64,000 nt of DNA from Cryptomeria japonica (taxonomy: Eukaryota > Streptophyta > Pinopsida > Cupressales > Cupressaceae), in assembly GCF_030272615.1 (NCBI RefSeq), contig NC_081410.1, positions 126,903,140 through 126,967,139 of the forward strand, written 5' to 3'. Made by a program: the position numbers and the translations under genes. This document shows positions 47,996 through 59,258 of this stretch, piece after piece. Position 1 is the stretch's first letter; each line of letters starts with the position of its first letter. Under the pieces are notes generated by a model. That model had not been told where the DNA came from. It saw only the letters and a program-made list of their open reading frames with translations, and ran no database searches.

Positions 47996-48795
47996 CATGT
48001 CTAGATATAAAAGGGGAGAGAGAAAGATGGAGGTAGAGGGGAAGAGGGATTGGAATAGATAAAGAGATAGAGAGATTCAAAGGTAGAGATACAGATAAAT
48101 ATGGGGAGATATAGAGGAGGGGGAAGGGAAGGGAGAGATAGAGATAGTGAGATGGAGTGATCGAGATATAAGAAGATATAGAGGGGGAGAAGGAGCAAGA
48201 GAGATAATTTAATAGATAGAGAGGGAGTGATATAGATTGTGGAGATATAGAGAGATAGAGGGGGTAATATGTATAGAGAGAGGGGGGAGTTGGAGACATA
48301 GATAAAGATATAGAAAGAAACATATATAGAGATAGCAAGAGGGATATATAGATAGCGGGAGATCTCGTTTAAGATCAGGCTTCATTTCCAAAAAAATGAT
48401 GTTACACTTACGAGAGGGGGAGAGAGAGAGGGAGACATAGATAAAGATAGAGATAGGAAGTTATATATAAAGAGATGAAGGGAGAGGAAGAGATATGATG
48501 GGTAGAGGGATAACAATATACAAATAAAGGAAGAGATGGAGATAATGAGGTGAAGAAATCTAGGTATAGAGGTCTAGGAAGATGGAAAGGGTGAGAGATA
48601 GGGAGAGATATGGATCGATAGAGAGAGGGAAGATTGTTGTCTATTGTTTGCATACATTTGTGTAATTCATCATGTGAATTGGTAGGTCAATTACCAAATG
48701 ATATTGTTTGTATAAAATAGGTCTCAATGAATAAGTAATAGCTTCAAATCAACTATGTGTCCACTCACAAGGATCCAAATATGACTAAAATATTA
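47665..48795. repeat. Purine-rich tract bracketed by direct repeats of about 130 bases
   Basis: The stretch 47665-47795 (AATTGGTAGG, ATGATGTTGTTTGT, GTGATAGCTTCAAA, GTATCCACTCA) recurs in diverged form at about 48665-48795. Between them lies G/A-rich sequence with an (AG)n run at about 47910-47992. A short break at about 48365-48408 contains non-purine sequence. Confidence 0.7.
47910..47992. repeat. (AG)n microsatellite
   Basis: About 41 uninterrupted AG units on the plus strand. Frames read through it are composition artefacts. Confidence 0.95.
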
Positions 48796-49864
48796 ACATT
48801 TCAAAAAAGTTATATTTATTAAAAAATATTATTGTTTACTCTTATATATATTTTTTAATATTATGTATGGACAACAAGAGACAAAAATGGACAGATCAAA
48901 AGTCTTCAATCATCTTTTAAGGCTAAGAAATATTCTCAACCATAGATCGTTTCAATTAGGTTGTCCATCTCATATAAGGAGACACCTTCCGCGTAACAAG
49001 ATGTTTAATTTTGAGTGATTATTTATGTTCCTGAGGTAATAATATGTTCAATTTTGAGTGATTATTTAAATATGCATCTATTTATGTTTAATCTTGAGTG
49101 ATTATACACATTTAAAAGGTATTCATTAGACTTCAAAATTATTTAAAAAGTATTAATTTTTTTAAGAGTAATTTAATATTTTTAGTTTTCATTAGCATGT
49201 TTGTGTCATTACACCACACTTTGTTGTGGTTTATAATTATTAAAAAAAAAAAATGTTAAAATAATTTATGTTATAAAATAAAGAAAGTTGTATAATAGTG
49301 GCATTCTCCAATTTAAATTTTCATTACAATTGTGACTTTGATAAATCATCAAGGATGAAAATAATCTAATAATTAAATGTGAATTTAATCAATACCAATT
49401 AAATTGAAATTTGAAAATATTTCCAAACAAATACTCATGATTGCCAACAATGATTTACTTGCATGGATGAGTAAAGAGAATGATGCTATTTTAATAAACT
49501 ATTTATTTCTTTATTTGATTATTTCTTTTAATTATTAATAGCGTAACTATATTAATTTTAAAATTAGCTAAAATATACTGATAGATATCCATTTTAAAAA
49601 GAATGATATACCTTCTAGATAACCATGTATGTAAGAAAACCCATGCAAACAATATTCTAATAGAAAAATAGTCTAGAAATGGAAGTTAAATAGTTAGAAA
49701 AATTTGCGTTGCAAGAAATTTCTTGTTTTGAAATTATTTATGGAATAGTTTATTTAAACAAAAAAAATTTATAAGTTCAACAAACAATAAGAAATTTTGA
49801 TGCAAGAGTGACTCGACAAACACACAATTGGCATCACCCAAATATTTTTGAGGATATATGTAAC
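48796..49864. other. Gene-free AT-rich spacer
   Basis: Contains short repeats of the phrase AATTTTGAGTGATTA near 49010-49095 but no gene. Confidence 0.5.
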
Positions 49865-49869
49865 ATGGT
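49865..49869. repeat. Target-site duplication ATGGT (left)
   Basis: Matches 61365-61369 directly after the right LTR. Confidence 0.92.
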
Positions 49870-51145
49870 TGTCACAACCCTCCTTTATCACTTTTGATTT
49901 AAATACAATTCTATTATGTTTTTTTGGTTAATCTATTAAAAATGATTGAATAAATGTTATAAAAGAATAAAAATAATCATAAGCACACACACACTTGGAG
50001 AGTATAATTCAAAGGCATTATTTTTTTTTATTTTTCCCACTCCCAATTATGGCACATGTTGTAGGAGGAATTAGAAGCTTCTAGAGGAATCTCCACCACC
50101 TTCCATGTAACTCCCCCACTAAGTTTTTAATCCATTTGCATGAGTTGAATATTGGAAAAGAATCTCTTTTTTAATTAAATTCTCTAGATAGTGGAATTGA
50201 GGGATTTTTCTTATAAAATTGTATGCAAGTTTCAAAGAAGGGAGTTGATTATGTTTTGAAGAAAATTTCCCAAGTTTTTAGTAGTAGGATCTTCTTTGGT
50301 AGTCTCATTTTCGTTGTAGGATTTTTAAGTTGTTGTTTGAAGGATTTCTCTCAAGTTGCAAGGAAGGATCAAAAGGATAGCTAGAGGATTCAACATCAAG
50401 CTTCGATAAGCCAGGTTCTCTTCTTGTTATTTCACATTCACATATGAGAAATGGTATTATCCAAAATATAGTTTCTAGATCTTCTCTTCTTATTTAGGAA
50501 TAAATATTGATAAAATACTTTCACATAATGCATGTAAAAGATAGTTTTATTATTTATTTATTTCCCTTAAGAAATATGCACATGATCTTGCTTTTTGCTT
50601 TTCCAAAGATTTTAGATCTATCCAAAAATCATATTTCCCTTATTTAAAATTCTTTTTCTGAGATTAAAAAAATCTTCCCTGTGTGATTAAATGATATGAA
50701 TTTTAATATTTATTCTTCTCTTGAATTCTTTTCTCTGGCTCTTCGAATGGAAATCTGAAAGTAAAATCTCATCCTTTAATTAAATTTTACTTCTCTGTGA
50801 ACATAAAAGTCTAATAATAATTGTTGTGTTCATTATTCACTGTGAGTAATATTATTCTTTTCCTCTCAGAAAGCCCTCTCTCTGCGAATATTAATTTTCT
50901 GATTACTGTTTTAAACAATTTGCCTACCTTTGTGATAACTTAATTATCTATTTCAATTCTGAAGCAAATCTCTCTATTTTAATTCATTCCCATGAATAAA
51001 TTCTTGTTCTCATTTTCATAAATACTCTTTTTTATATACATTGAAAAAAATCTGAGAATGTAACCATATATATATATAATTTATTCCAAATGAAAATGAA
51101 TATATTTAATATTGCAAGTAAACTTAATGTAAAAAAATCATGTCC

Positions 51146-51360
51146 TTCGAAAACTATTTCGAATGGGTATCGGGCGGCATGTAGGGTAGTGGAGGCAGTT
51201 AACGTAACCGCCGGGGAAGTGGTACCCTCCACTTCCCTTGTGGTCACTGTCACGGCAGTGGCTGCAGGGTAGTGGAGGGGACCATGGGGTCCCCTCATCA
51301 CTGCGGGCCTGCTTCTGCAGACGCGCAGTGGTGATGGGACCCATGGGCCCCACTCCCCAC
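51146..51360 (+). promoter_or_regulatory. GC-rich island inside the chromovirus LTR
   Basis: About 215 GC-rich bases stand in strongly AT-rich LTR sequence and are repeated in the 3' LTR at 59318-59530. It includes perfect inverted arms GGGGACC and GGTCCCC at 51277-51294. A regulatory role is plausible but not shown. Confidence 0.5.
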
Positions 51361-52160
51361 TAATCCTTAAACAAAGATCCGCCTATCTTTTTTTTTTATA
51401 TATATTTATTTTTATTTAAATTTTTTTTATATAAATATAAATGTATAAATTTCAATTTAGGAATTGTTAATTCTTTTCTTAGTATAAATTTTAAGTTATT
51501 AAATTTAACTTAGAAAAATTTATAAATATCGGGGATTAATGTGTAGTAAATTCATAATTAATTTATCTTAAGTAAATTTTATATTTGTAAATTATATAAT
51601 TAGAGTTGTTCAAACCATTTAAGATCCATTGGGGCACTTAGTTGGCATTTTGGCAATTAATACATATTAGTATGATTTGAACCAAATGTCTAAGCTAATT
51701 ACTATTTTCGGGTCCAATGACTCTATAAGTGATTATTCTCATGATAGAAATCAATGCGTTTCTCAACCTTGCATGTAACTTACTCTATCCTTGCTTCATG
51801 CGAATTACTTAATTGCATTTATTTTTTTCTTCATCTTCATGCAAGTCATATATTCTAGTTTTGAATATTAAATAATTTAGTTATGGTTTTTATTCTATGT
51901 AGTTCATCAAGTAGTTATTTCAATTAATTGAGCTTTTCAATGTTTAATTATGCATGTTCCATTCATAATTGTTTCCAAGCATATTTTTCGTAAGTTTCTT
52001 AGTTAAGAAAAATAAATAAAGGAAGTCGGAAAAACCAAAACCTAGCAGTGTTCGGTATATACAGTGCCTCTGGGTCACGCTTACGGGTAATGCCGTCGTG
52101 TTGAACTACTGCACTTAACACCTAATAAAGTTGCATCAACAACGTCTGTGGCATCATCCC

Positions 52161-52167
52161 TATAAAT
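52161..52167 (+). promoter_or_regulatory. Candidate LTR TATA box
   Basis: CCCTATAAATCGTCG is retained in the 3' LTR (near 60335) as CCTATAAATCGTCG. An alternative TATA cannot be excluded in such AT-rich sequence. Confidence 0.35.
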
Positions 52168-52942
52168 CGTCGAGGAGTAATAAGGGACACTTGGAAGTTA
52201 AAATCCAAGGGGTGGGTAATCCCCCTTGGATAGATAATCTAATAAGATAACCCTTAAATGATTTTTCATCCATTGAGTTAAACCATAGTAAACCCCCTTA
52301 AGGTTATTTGAGTGAAATACTTTTATGAAATTGATATAATCTCGAAGAGTTGTTGACGATTGACAATTGGTCAAGGGTGACGCTTATGATAGGTATTAGG
52401 ATGTAGTTCTTTAGGTCACAAACAATAGGCCATCTTGAGCCTTTCTTTAAGTGCTACCACCGTGGGTAGCAACCGCAAAGAAACTGTCTGGGAAATTGAC
52501 CCTAGAAAGGATTGCGTACCCACTAATCAGTTTACATCAAACCATAGATTAGAAAATAGAATTACATACTTTACACCTTGATCCCATGCCGAAACGGGTA
52601 TGTAGGCAGTCTTGGGACGAAGTTGTCCCCAGTACTCAGGCGTTCGTGGGTGGGGTATAGGCTTGGTAAAGAAGGATTGAGTAGAATCCTAATTTGAAAG
52701 ATAAGTATAATAAAATGGAAAAAGTAATTCAATGCATACTCGGAAGGAATCTCGTATGGATTCGCTTGACTTCCCGAGGTTGTAAGCGAAATTCCAAGGC
52801 AGAATTCAAGCTTGTATTATGTTATTTAATTACTCCTAAGGAAGACAACCTCGGTGCACTTTTGTTAGAAGAGTGTAGTACTTAGTGAGTGGCTCAGGAC
52901 CTGAATGGTCCTGATGAGTCTAAGTCTCTGGCCAGAGCACCT

Positions 52943-53105
52943 CCTATCCCGATTGGATAGATGCCTACCTCGTATGGGTAGATGCCTATCCCGTATTGGA
53001 TAGATGAAATCTTATGTCTCGTATGGATAGATGCCTAACCCGTATGGTTAGATGCTCATCCCGGATTGATGAATGCCTAATCCAAATGGATGGATGCCCA
53101 AAGTA
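52943..53105 (+). repeat. Tandem array of short hairpins near the LTR 3' end
   Basis: Imperfect units of about 21 bases end in GATGC. Their arms pair within each unit: CTATCC/GGATAG (52944-52960 and 52986-53003), CTACC/GGTAG (52965-52981) and CTAACC/GGTTAG (53035-53051). Later units are weaker. The 3' LTR carries the same array at about 61114-61275. Confidence 0.75.
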
Positions 53106-53197
53106 TGTGATTGAATCAAACACAATGATTAAATTAAACAAAAAAAAGAAAAAAGAGGTCACATTTTCTTGAGTTAAGTATGGTGGGTTATTACATG

Positions 53198-53209
53198 TGG
53201 TATTAGAGC
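53198..53209 (+). promoter_or_regulatory. Primer-binding site of the chromovirus
   Basis: TGGTATTAGAGC differs at one base from the initiator-Met site TGGTATCAGAGC. The change is C to T. Confidence 0.88.
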
Positions 53210-53344
53210 AAAGGTTCAAATCTAGGCCTTGTGCTCACTTCAATTTATACAACTAAGGGAATGTTTTGCAATGGTAGAAATTAAATTTTAAAATCCTAAA
53301 TCAAAAACTAACTACATAATTTAACTTTTAGGTAAAACCCTAGA

Positions 53345-54559
53345 ATGGCTAGAGGAAGGGGAAGAGGAAGACGTACTACCACTAGGAGACAAAGGGAAGC
53401 TAACCATGAGGAAAACCATGAAGAAAACCATGAAGAAAACCATGAAGAAGACCATGAAGGGGATCAACATAACCCAGGAAATAATGAAGATGGGGTCGAG
53501 GCTATAATCAACCTTCTAACCGAACAAAGAGATAAAATCAACTTCTTGGAACAATCAATGCAGGACCTTAGGGCAAGGCATAATGACATTGAAAATCAAA
53601 GTGGTACTAAAAATGGAAACCTTGGTAGCAATCAAGGGAATATGATGAGTAATAGAAAAGAAAATAACATATTGGAACTCTCCAAGAATTTAAAGAAAAT
53701 CACCCCTCCTAAGTTCGATGGGAGGCAAATTGGTGAAGGAGCTAAGAATTGGTTAAATGAAATGGAAAAGTATTTTGAACTAAGAGATTTTAGCAAAACA
53801 ACCAAGGCCTTATGGGGTTCCTATCAACTCACAGGGGAGGCAGCTAGTTGGTGGACCAACACCAAGGAGCAAAATGGGTATAGCAGGGATACGATCACAT
53901 GGGATCAATTTGTTCACCACTTCCGAGAGAGGTGGCTCCCTCAATTGTTCTTTGATGAGAAGGTGACAAAATTCCATAATCTACATCAAGGGCCCCTATT
54001 AGTCCAACAATATTGGGATAAGCTCACCAAATTGCTTAAGTATGTACCTATGTACCAGAAAGATGAAGAAGGCCAAGCGAGGAAGTTCATTTTGGGACTA
54101 AATACCAACATAGGGGCAGAGGTTGACATGCATGGACCCAAAAACATGAACAAAGTGCTTGAAAAGTCCCTAAGGCAAGAGAGGAAGATTCAAATACTAG
54201 CAGGGCAGAACCATAATGGGAACCACTCTTTTAAAAGGAAGTAGGAATTCAAGGGGAACACTAACTTCAACAAGAGTCAAAGGGATAATTCTTTCGAAAG
54301 AAGACCACCCCCTAATCAATATCAGAGGAATGGAAATAATAACAATAACATGGGCAACTATAATAGGAATAACCAGCAGAACAGGATAACTTATCCACCC
54401 AGGGCCAATGAAACAAGGAATGATCCCCCTAGGAATCAAGGCAGGAGGGGTCCTCTAGGTGGATGCTTCATTTGTGGGGGAAACCATTTTGCTAGAGAGT
54501 GTCCCAGGATGCAAGGTCGGATTAGGGACAATCAACCCCAACAAGGGCCCCAAAAATAG
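53345..54559 (+). pseudogene. Chromovirus gag with zinc knuckle
   Basis: Starts MARGRGRGRRTTTRRQREAN, followed by a NHEENHEE repeat (five HEENHE-like units, about residues 20-40) and a coiled-coil-like stretch. The capsid core includes TPPKFDGRQIGEGAKNWLNE and AASWWTN. The CCHC knuckle CFICGGNHFARECP is at 54464-54505. TAG at 54242-54244 and TAG at 54557-54559 interrupt the frame, both at places where glutamine would fit. Confidence 0.88.
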
Positions 54560-55117
54560 ATTCATGTAGCAGTTAGGAACCGAAGAGGAAGATTCCAGAA
54601 TGTTCCCATGGAAACTACAGGTACACTATTTGAACAACCAATTTCAATTCTAATTGACACTGGGTCATCTGAATGTTTCATCTCACCTGAATTAGTAAGC
54701 AAATATACAATAAAGGTTAATCAAATGGAGTCATCATGGACAGTTCAATATGGGGATAAGGCAACTAGGGAAGTAACTAAGTGTTTGTCGAGGGCAAGGG
54801 TACAATTTCCTGAGTTTGAAACAAGGGTAGATCTCTATGTGGCACCCCTATGATTATATGATGTAATTATTGGAATGAGTTGGTTAACAGACCATCGAGC
54901 TAATGTAGATTGCTATAACAAAGTTGTTGAATGCTTGGATGACGGGGGGAAAAGGGTCAAAATCCAAGGAAAGTTTAACCCCATTAGTATAGAAACCATA
55001 TCAGCCATGCAATTAAAGAAGGAAAGAAGAAGAGGAGGCCTAATCTATATAGTTGAAATTGATGAAGGAAAAGAGGAAAATACCCCAACCTTTGAAAATA
55101 CCCCTTTCTTAAAATAA
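54560..55117 (+). pseudogene. Chromovirus aspartic protease
   Basis: In frame with gag. ILIDTGSSECFIS holds an intact D-T-G catalytic loop, and YDVIIGMSWL is the second core motif. TGA 54851-54853 and TAA 55115-55117 break the frame. Confidence 0.88.
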
Positions 55118-56580
55118 TTCAAGGATGTATTTCCAAAAGAATTATCCGGCTTACCTCCTAAAAGGAAGTTTGACTTTTCTATCGGCGTACTACTGGGAGC
55201 TGAACTAGTGTCAAGGGCACCTTACCGAATGAACATAACTGAATTACAAGAACTCAAGATGCAATTAGAGGAACTCTTAGCTAAGGGATTAATAAGGCCA
55301 AGTGTATCACCATGGGGAGTGCCAGTATTATTTGTTAAGAACAAGGATGGAACCTTAAGACTATGCATCGACTATAGGATGTTGAACAAGGTCACAATAA
55401 AGAATATGTATCCCTTACCTCACATAGAGGATCTTTTTGACCAAATGAAAGGAGCAGTAGTTTTCTCAAAGATAGACCTTTGGTCAGGGTACCATCAACT
55501 CAGAATTAAGGAGGAGGACATTCCAAAGACAACTTTCAGGACTAGATATGGGCATTATGAGTTCATAGTAGTTCCTTTTGGTGTAACCAATGCCCCAGCT
55601 GCATTTATGAACCTAATGAATAGTGTACTCCATGACTACTTGGACAAATTTGTTTTGGTATTTCTGGATGACATATTGATTTACTCTAGGAATGAAGAGG
55701 AACATTTAGTACACCTACAAATTGTTTTGCAAAGGTTGAGAGAACATAAGTTATATGGGAAATTGTCAAAATGTGCCTGCTTCGAGGAAAAGATTCACTA
55801 CCTTGGGCATATAATATCAAAGGAAGGAATAGCAGTTGATCTAGACAAGATAAAGGCAATAGTAGAATGGCCTATCCCTAAAAAAGTTTCAGAGGTAAGA
55901 AGCTTTATGGGGCTAGCAGGTTACTATAGGAGGTTTGTGGAAGAATTCTCTAAGATAGCAAACCCCATCACCTCATTACAGAGGAAGGGTAAAAGGTTTG
56001 TGTGGACAGAACAAAGTGATAAGGCATTCCAGATCTTGAAGGGAAAACTAACTTCAACACCCATTCTAAAAGTACGAGATCCGAATGGACACTTCACAGT
56101 CGTAACTGATGCTTCTATCGAAGGTTTAGGAGTACTTGTCCAAGATGAAGGGGTAGTAGCTTACAAATCCAAGAAGATGAAGACTCATGAAGTCAATTAT
56201 GCACCCCACGACTTAGAGTTAGCAGTGATTGTGCATGCCCTATAGAAATGGAGACACTTCTTACTAGGGAAGCCCTTTGAGTTAAAGTCAGATAACCAGG
56301 GACTAAAGTACATCTTCACCCAACCCCACTTAAATGATAGACAAAGAAGGTGGTTAGAGTTTCTAAGTGAATATGACTTTGAAATTGAATATATTAAGGG
56401 GAAGGAAAATAGGGTGGCAGATGCTTTGAGTAGGAGGAGACACTTGATGACTATAGCAACTTTCAAAACTTCTTTCAAAAGACAATTAAAGGATGAGTAG
56501 GAACATGACCCATGGTATGAGCAAGTCAAATTGACTTTAGAATACAATCCAACCAATCCTAAGGTTGAAGGGTATCATTA
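55118..56580 (+). pseudogene. Chromovirus reverse transcriptase and RNase H
   Basis: RT motifs are all visible: [21 protein letters not shown], quoted here only by its core R-P-S-x-S-P-W; then [39 protein letters not shown] and the catalytic FLDD (55661-55672). RNase H follows with [13 protein letters not shown], and after TAG 56243-56245 RHFLLGKPFELKSDNQGLKY and ENRVADALSRR. A second TAG lies at 56498-56500. The domain residues look intact, so only the stops disable it. Confidence 0.92.
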
Positions 56581-57640
56581 GACGAAGATGGGTTGCTCAG
56601 ATACAACAATAGAATCTATATTCCAAATTCAGGAGGCTTAAGGGAAGTAGTCTTGTCAGAGGCTCACAATGCCCCTTATTCAGGGCACCCGGGAGTTAAC
56701 GAACTTTATGCAGACCTAAAGAAGTTATACTTTTGGCAAGGGATGAAGAATGACTTAGTCAAGTATGTGGCTAAATATTTGGAGTGTCAAAGAGTAAAGG
56801 CAGAACATAGACATCCAACTAGATTATTACTGTTACATGATGTATCTCAACACAAGTGGCAAGTTATTAGCATGGATTTTGTGCAAGGGTTACCCATGTC
56901 ACCTTCTAGGCATGATACAATAATGGTGGTAATTGACAAACTCACTAAGGTGGTACACTTTATACCAGGGAATCTAACGAATGACGCACCTACCTTGGCT
57001 AGGCGCTTTGTTAAGGAAATATTTAGGTTACATGGAATGCTAGAGAAAATCATATCAGATAGAGATGATAGATTCACTTCAAGGTTTTGGACAACTCTTC
57101 AATCAGCTCTGGGAACTTAGCTAAATTTTAGCACTGCATACCATCCTGAAACCGACAGTCAAACAGAAAGGACAAATCAGATTTTGGAAGACCTACTTCG
57201 CATGTACTGCATGGACCAATAGAAGAAATGGGAAGAGTACCTACCTCTGGTAGAGTTTGCTTACAATAATACATATCAAACATCCTTGGGAATGGCACCT
57301 TTTGAAGCATTGTATGGTAGACCATGTCGAACACCTTTGAGTTGGGATAGTCTTGAAGATAGAGTAATTGTTGGGCCAGATATGTTGAAGGAGATGGAAA
57401 GGAAAACTAAGGAAATTAGATAGAGATTGAAAGAAGCCTCAGATAGGCAAAAAAGTTATGCAGACAAGAACAAGACACCAAGGGAGTTTGAGGTGGGAGA
57501 GAAAGTCTTCCTAAGGCTTAGGCCACACAAGAGTTCCATAAGGTTTGGGAAAAAGACTAAGCTTGCACCTCATTATGTTGGACCCTTTGAAATATTGGAA
57601 AGGATTAATCCAGTTGCATACCGGTTGGCCTTACCTCCCT
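56581..57640 (+). pseudogene. Chromovirus integrase
   Basis: After a single-base frame change near 56578 the frame continues. It shows the HHCC zinc region (AHNAPYSGHPGVNELYADL, then CQRVKAEH), the catalytic core (MDFVQGLPMSPSRHDTIMVV, FTSRFWTTLQ) and the GPY-type segment (KLAPHYVGPFEILERI). TAG codons at 57118, 57220, 57421 and 57640 interrupt it, each where glutamine is usual in the family (for example before [10 protein letters not shown]). Confidence 0.9.
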
Positions 57641-57915
57641 AGTTGAGCCGAATCCATGATGTCTTCCATGTATCTCTTCTTAAAAAGTTTGTACCTGATG
57701 AGAAACATATTTTGAATTGGGATGCTTTACAGGTCCAGGAAATGGGAGGAATAATGAGAGAGCCATTCAAAATCTTGGAGAGGCGCCAGTGCTAATTCCG
57801 CAACAGAGAGGTTGATCAATGCAAAGTGCAATGGAACCAGTATGATGAAAAGAATGCCACATGGGAAGATACTAAGGAAATGCAACAGTTGTTCCCTTTT
57901 TTTGTTTTAAACTAA
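57641..57915 (+). pseudogene. Chromodomain at the end of the chromovirus polyprotein
   Basis: After LSRIHDVFHVSLLKKFVPD the frame reads REPFKILERRQC, a TAA at 57793-57795, then FRNREVDQCKVQWNQYDEKN and ATWEDTKEMQQLFP, ending with TAA 57913-57915. The ILERR, V-QW and ATWE spacing is that of a chromodomain, which in chromoviruses directs integration to marked chromatin. Confidence 0.85.
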
Positions 57916-57971
57916 TCATGAACTATAGACTCTTTTGGATTCATTCAATAAGTGCATTGGGATGATGCACA
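57916..57971 (+). other. Short untranslated spacer before the polypurine tract
   Basis: Lies between the final stop and the polypurine tract; nothing else recognised. Confidence 0.6.
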
Positions 57972-57988
57972 AATTAAGGGGGGGAGGA
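57972..57988 (+). promoter_or_regulatory. Polypurine tract of the chromovirus
   Basis: AATTAAGGGGGGGAGGA lies directly before the 3' LTR start TGTCACAACC. Confidence 0.85.
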
Positions 57989-59200
57989 TGTCACAACCCT
58001 CCTTTATCACTTTTGATTTAAATACAATTCTATTATGCTTTTTTGGTTAAGCTATTAAAACTGATTGAATAAATGTTATAAAAGAATAAAAATAATAATA
58101 AGCACACACACACACACTTGGAGAGTATAATTCAAAGGCATTATTTTTATTTTATTTATTTTTCCCACTCCCAATTATGGCACATGTTGTAGGAGGAATT
58201 AGAAGCTTCTAGAGGAATCTCCACCACCTTGCATGTAACTCCCCCACTAAGTTTTTAATCAATTTGCATGAGTCCAATATTGGAAAAGAATCTCTTTTTT
58301 AATTAAATTCTCTAGATAGTGGAATTGAGGGATTTTTCTTATAAAATTGTATGCAAGTTTCAAAGAAGGGAGTTGATTATGTTTTGAATAAAATTTCCCA
58401 AGTTTATAGTAGTAGGATCTTCTTTGGTAGTCTCATTTTCGTTGCAGGATTTTTAAGTTGTTGTTTGAAGGATTTCTCTCAAGTTGCAAGGAAGGATCAA
58501 AAGGATAGCTAGAGGATTCAACATCAAGCTTTGATAAGCCAGGTTCTCTTCTTGTCATTTCACATTCACATATGAGAAATGGTATTATCCAAAATATAAT
58601 TTCTAGATCTTCTCTTCTTATTTAGGAATAAATATTGATAAAATACTTTCACATAATGCATGTAAAAGATAGTTTTATTATTTATTTATTTCCCTTAGGA
58701 AATATGCACATGATCTTGCTTTATGCTTTTCCAAAGATTTAGATCTATCCAAAAATCATATTTCCCTTATTTAAAATTCTTTTTCTGAGATTAAAAAAAT
58801 CTTCCCCGTGTGATTAAATGATATGAATCTTAATATTTATTCTTCTCTTGAATTCTTTTCTCTGGCTCTTCGCATGGAAATCTGAAAGTAAAATCTCATC
58901 CTTTAATTAAATTTTACTTCTCTGTGAACAGAAAAGTCTGATAATAAAATATAAACCTTGCCGTGTTCATTATTCACTGTGGGAAATATTATTTTTTTCC
59001 TCTCAGAAAGCCCTCTCTCTGTGAATATTAATTTTCTGATTACTGTTTTAAACAATTTGCCTACCTTTGTGATAACTTAATTATCTATTTCAGTTCTGAA
59101 GCAAATCTCTCTATTTTAATTCATTCCTATGAATAAATTCTTGTTCTCATTTTCATAAATACTCTTTTTTATATACATTGAAAGAAATATGAGAATGTAA

Positions 59201-59202
<2 letters not shown>

Positions 59203-59256
<54 letters not shown>
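59203..59256 (+). repeat. (AT)27 microsatellite in the 3' LTR
   Basis: The matching site in the 5' LTR (about 51066-51078) has only about six AT units, so the run changed length after insertion or is an assembly effect. Confidence 0.9.

Positions 59257-59258
<2 letters not shown>

Larger units (their letters stand above)
49870..53195 (+). repeat. 5' LTR of the chromovirus
   Basis: Starts TGTCACAACC and ends TTATTACA, two bases before the primer site. It contains a GC-rich island (51146-51360), a candidate TATA box (TATAAAT, 52161) and a hairpin array (52943-53105). Confidence 0.92.

Noticed and set aside
47726-48653. Reading frames across the second GA tract
   Set aside because: Composition artefacts, same reasoning as the other purine tracts.
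51032-51353. Minus-strand frames in the chromovirus LTR repeated at 59153-59525
   Set aside because: Duplicated because the LTRs are duplicated; they read through the GC-rich island without a recognisable domain.
54242-57795. TAG reassigned or read through as glutamine in this genome
   Set aside because: The TAGs occur in silenced retroelements that also carry TAA, TGA and frame changes; nonsense decay through cytosine deamination explains them without a variant code.
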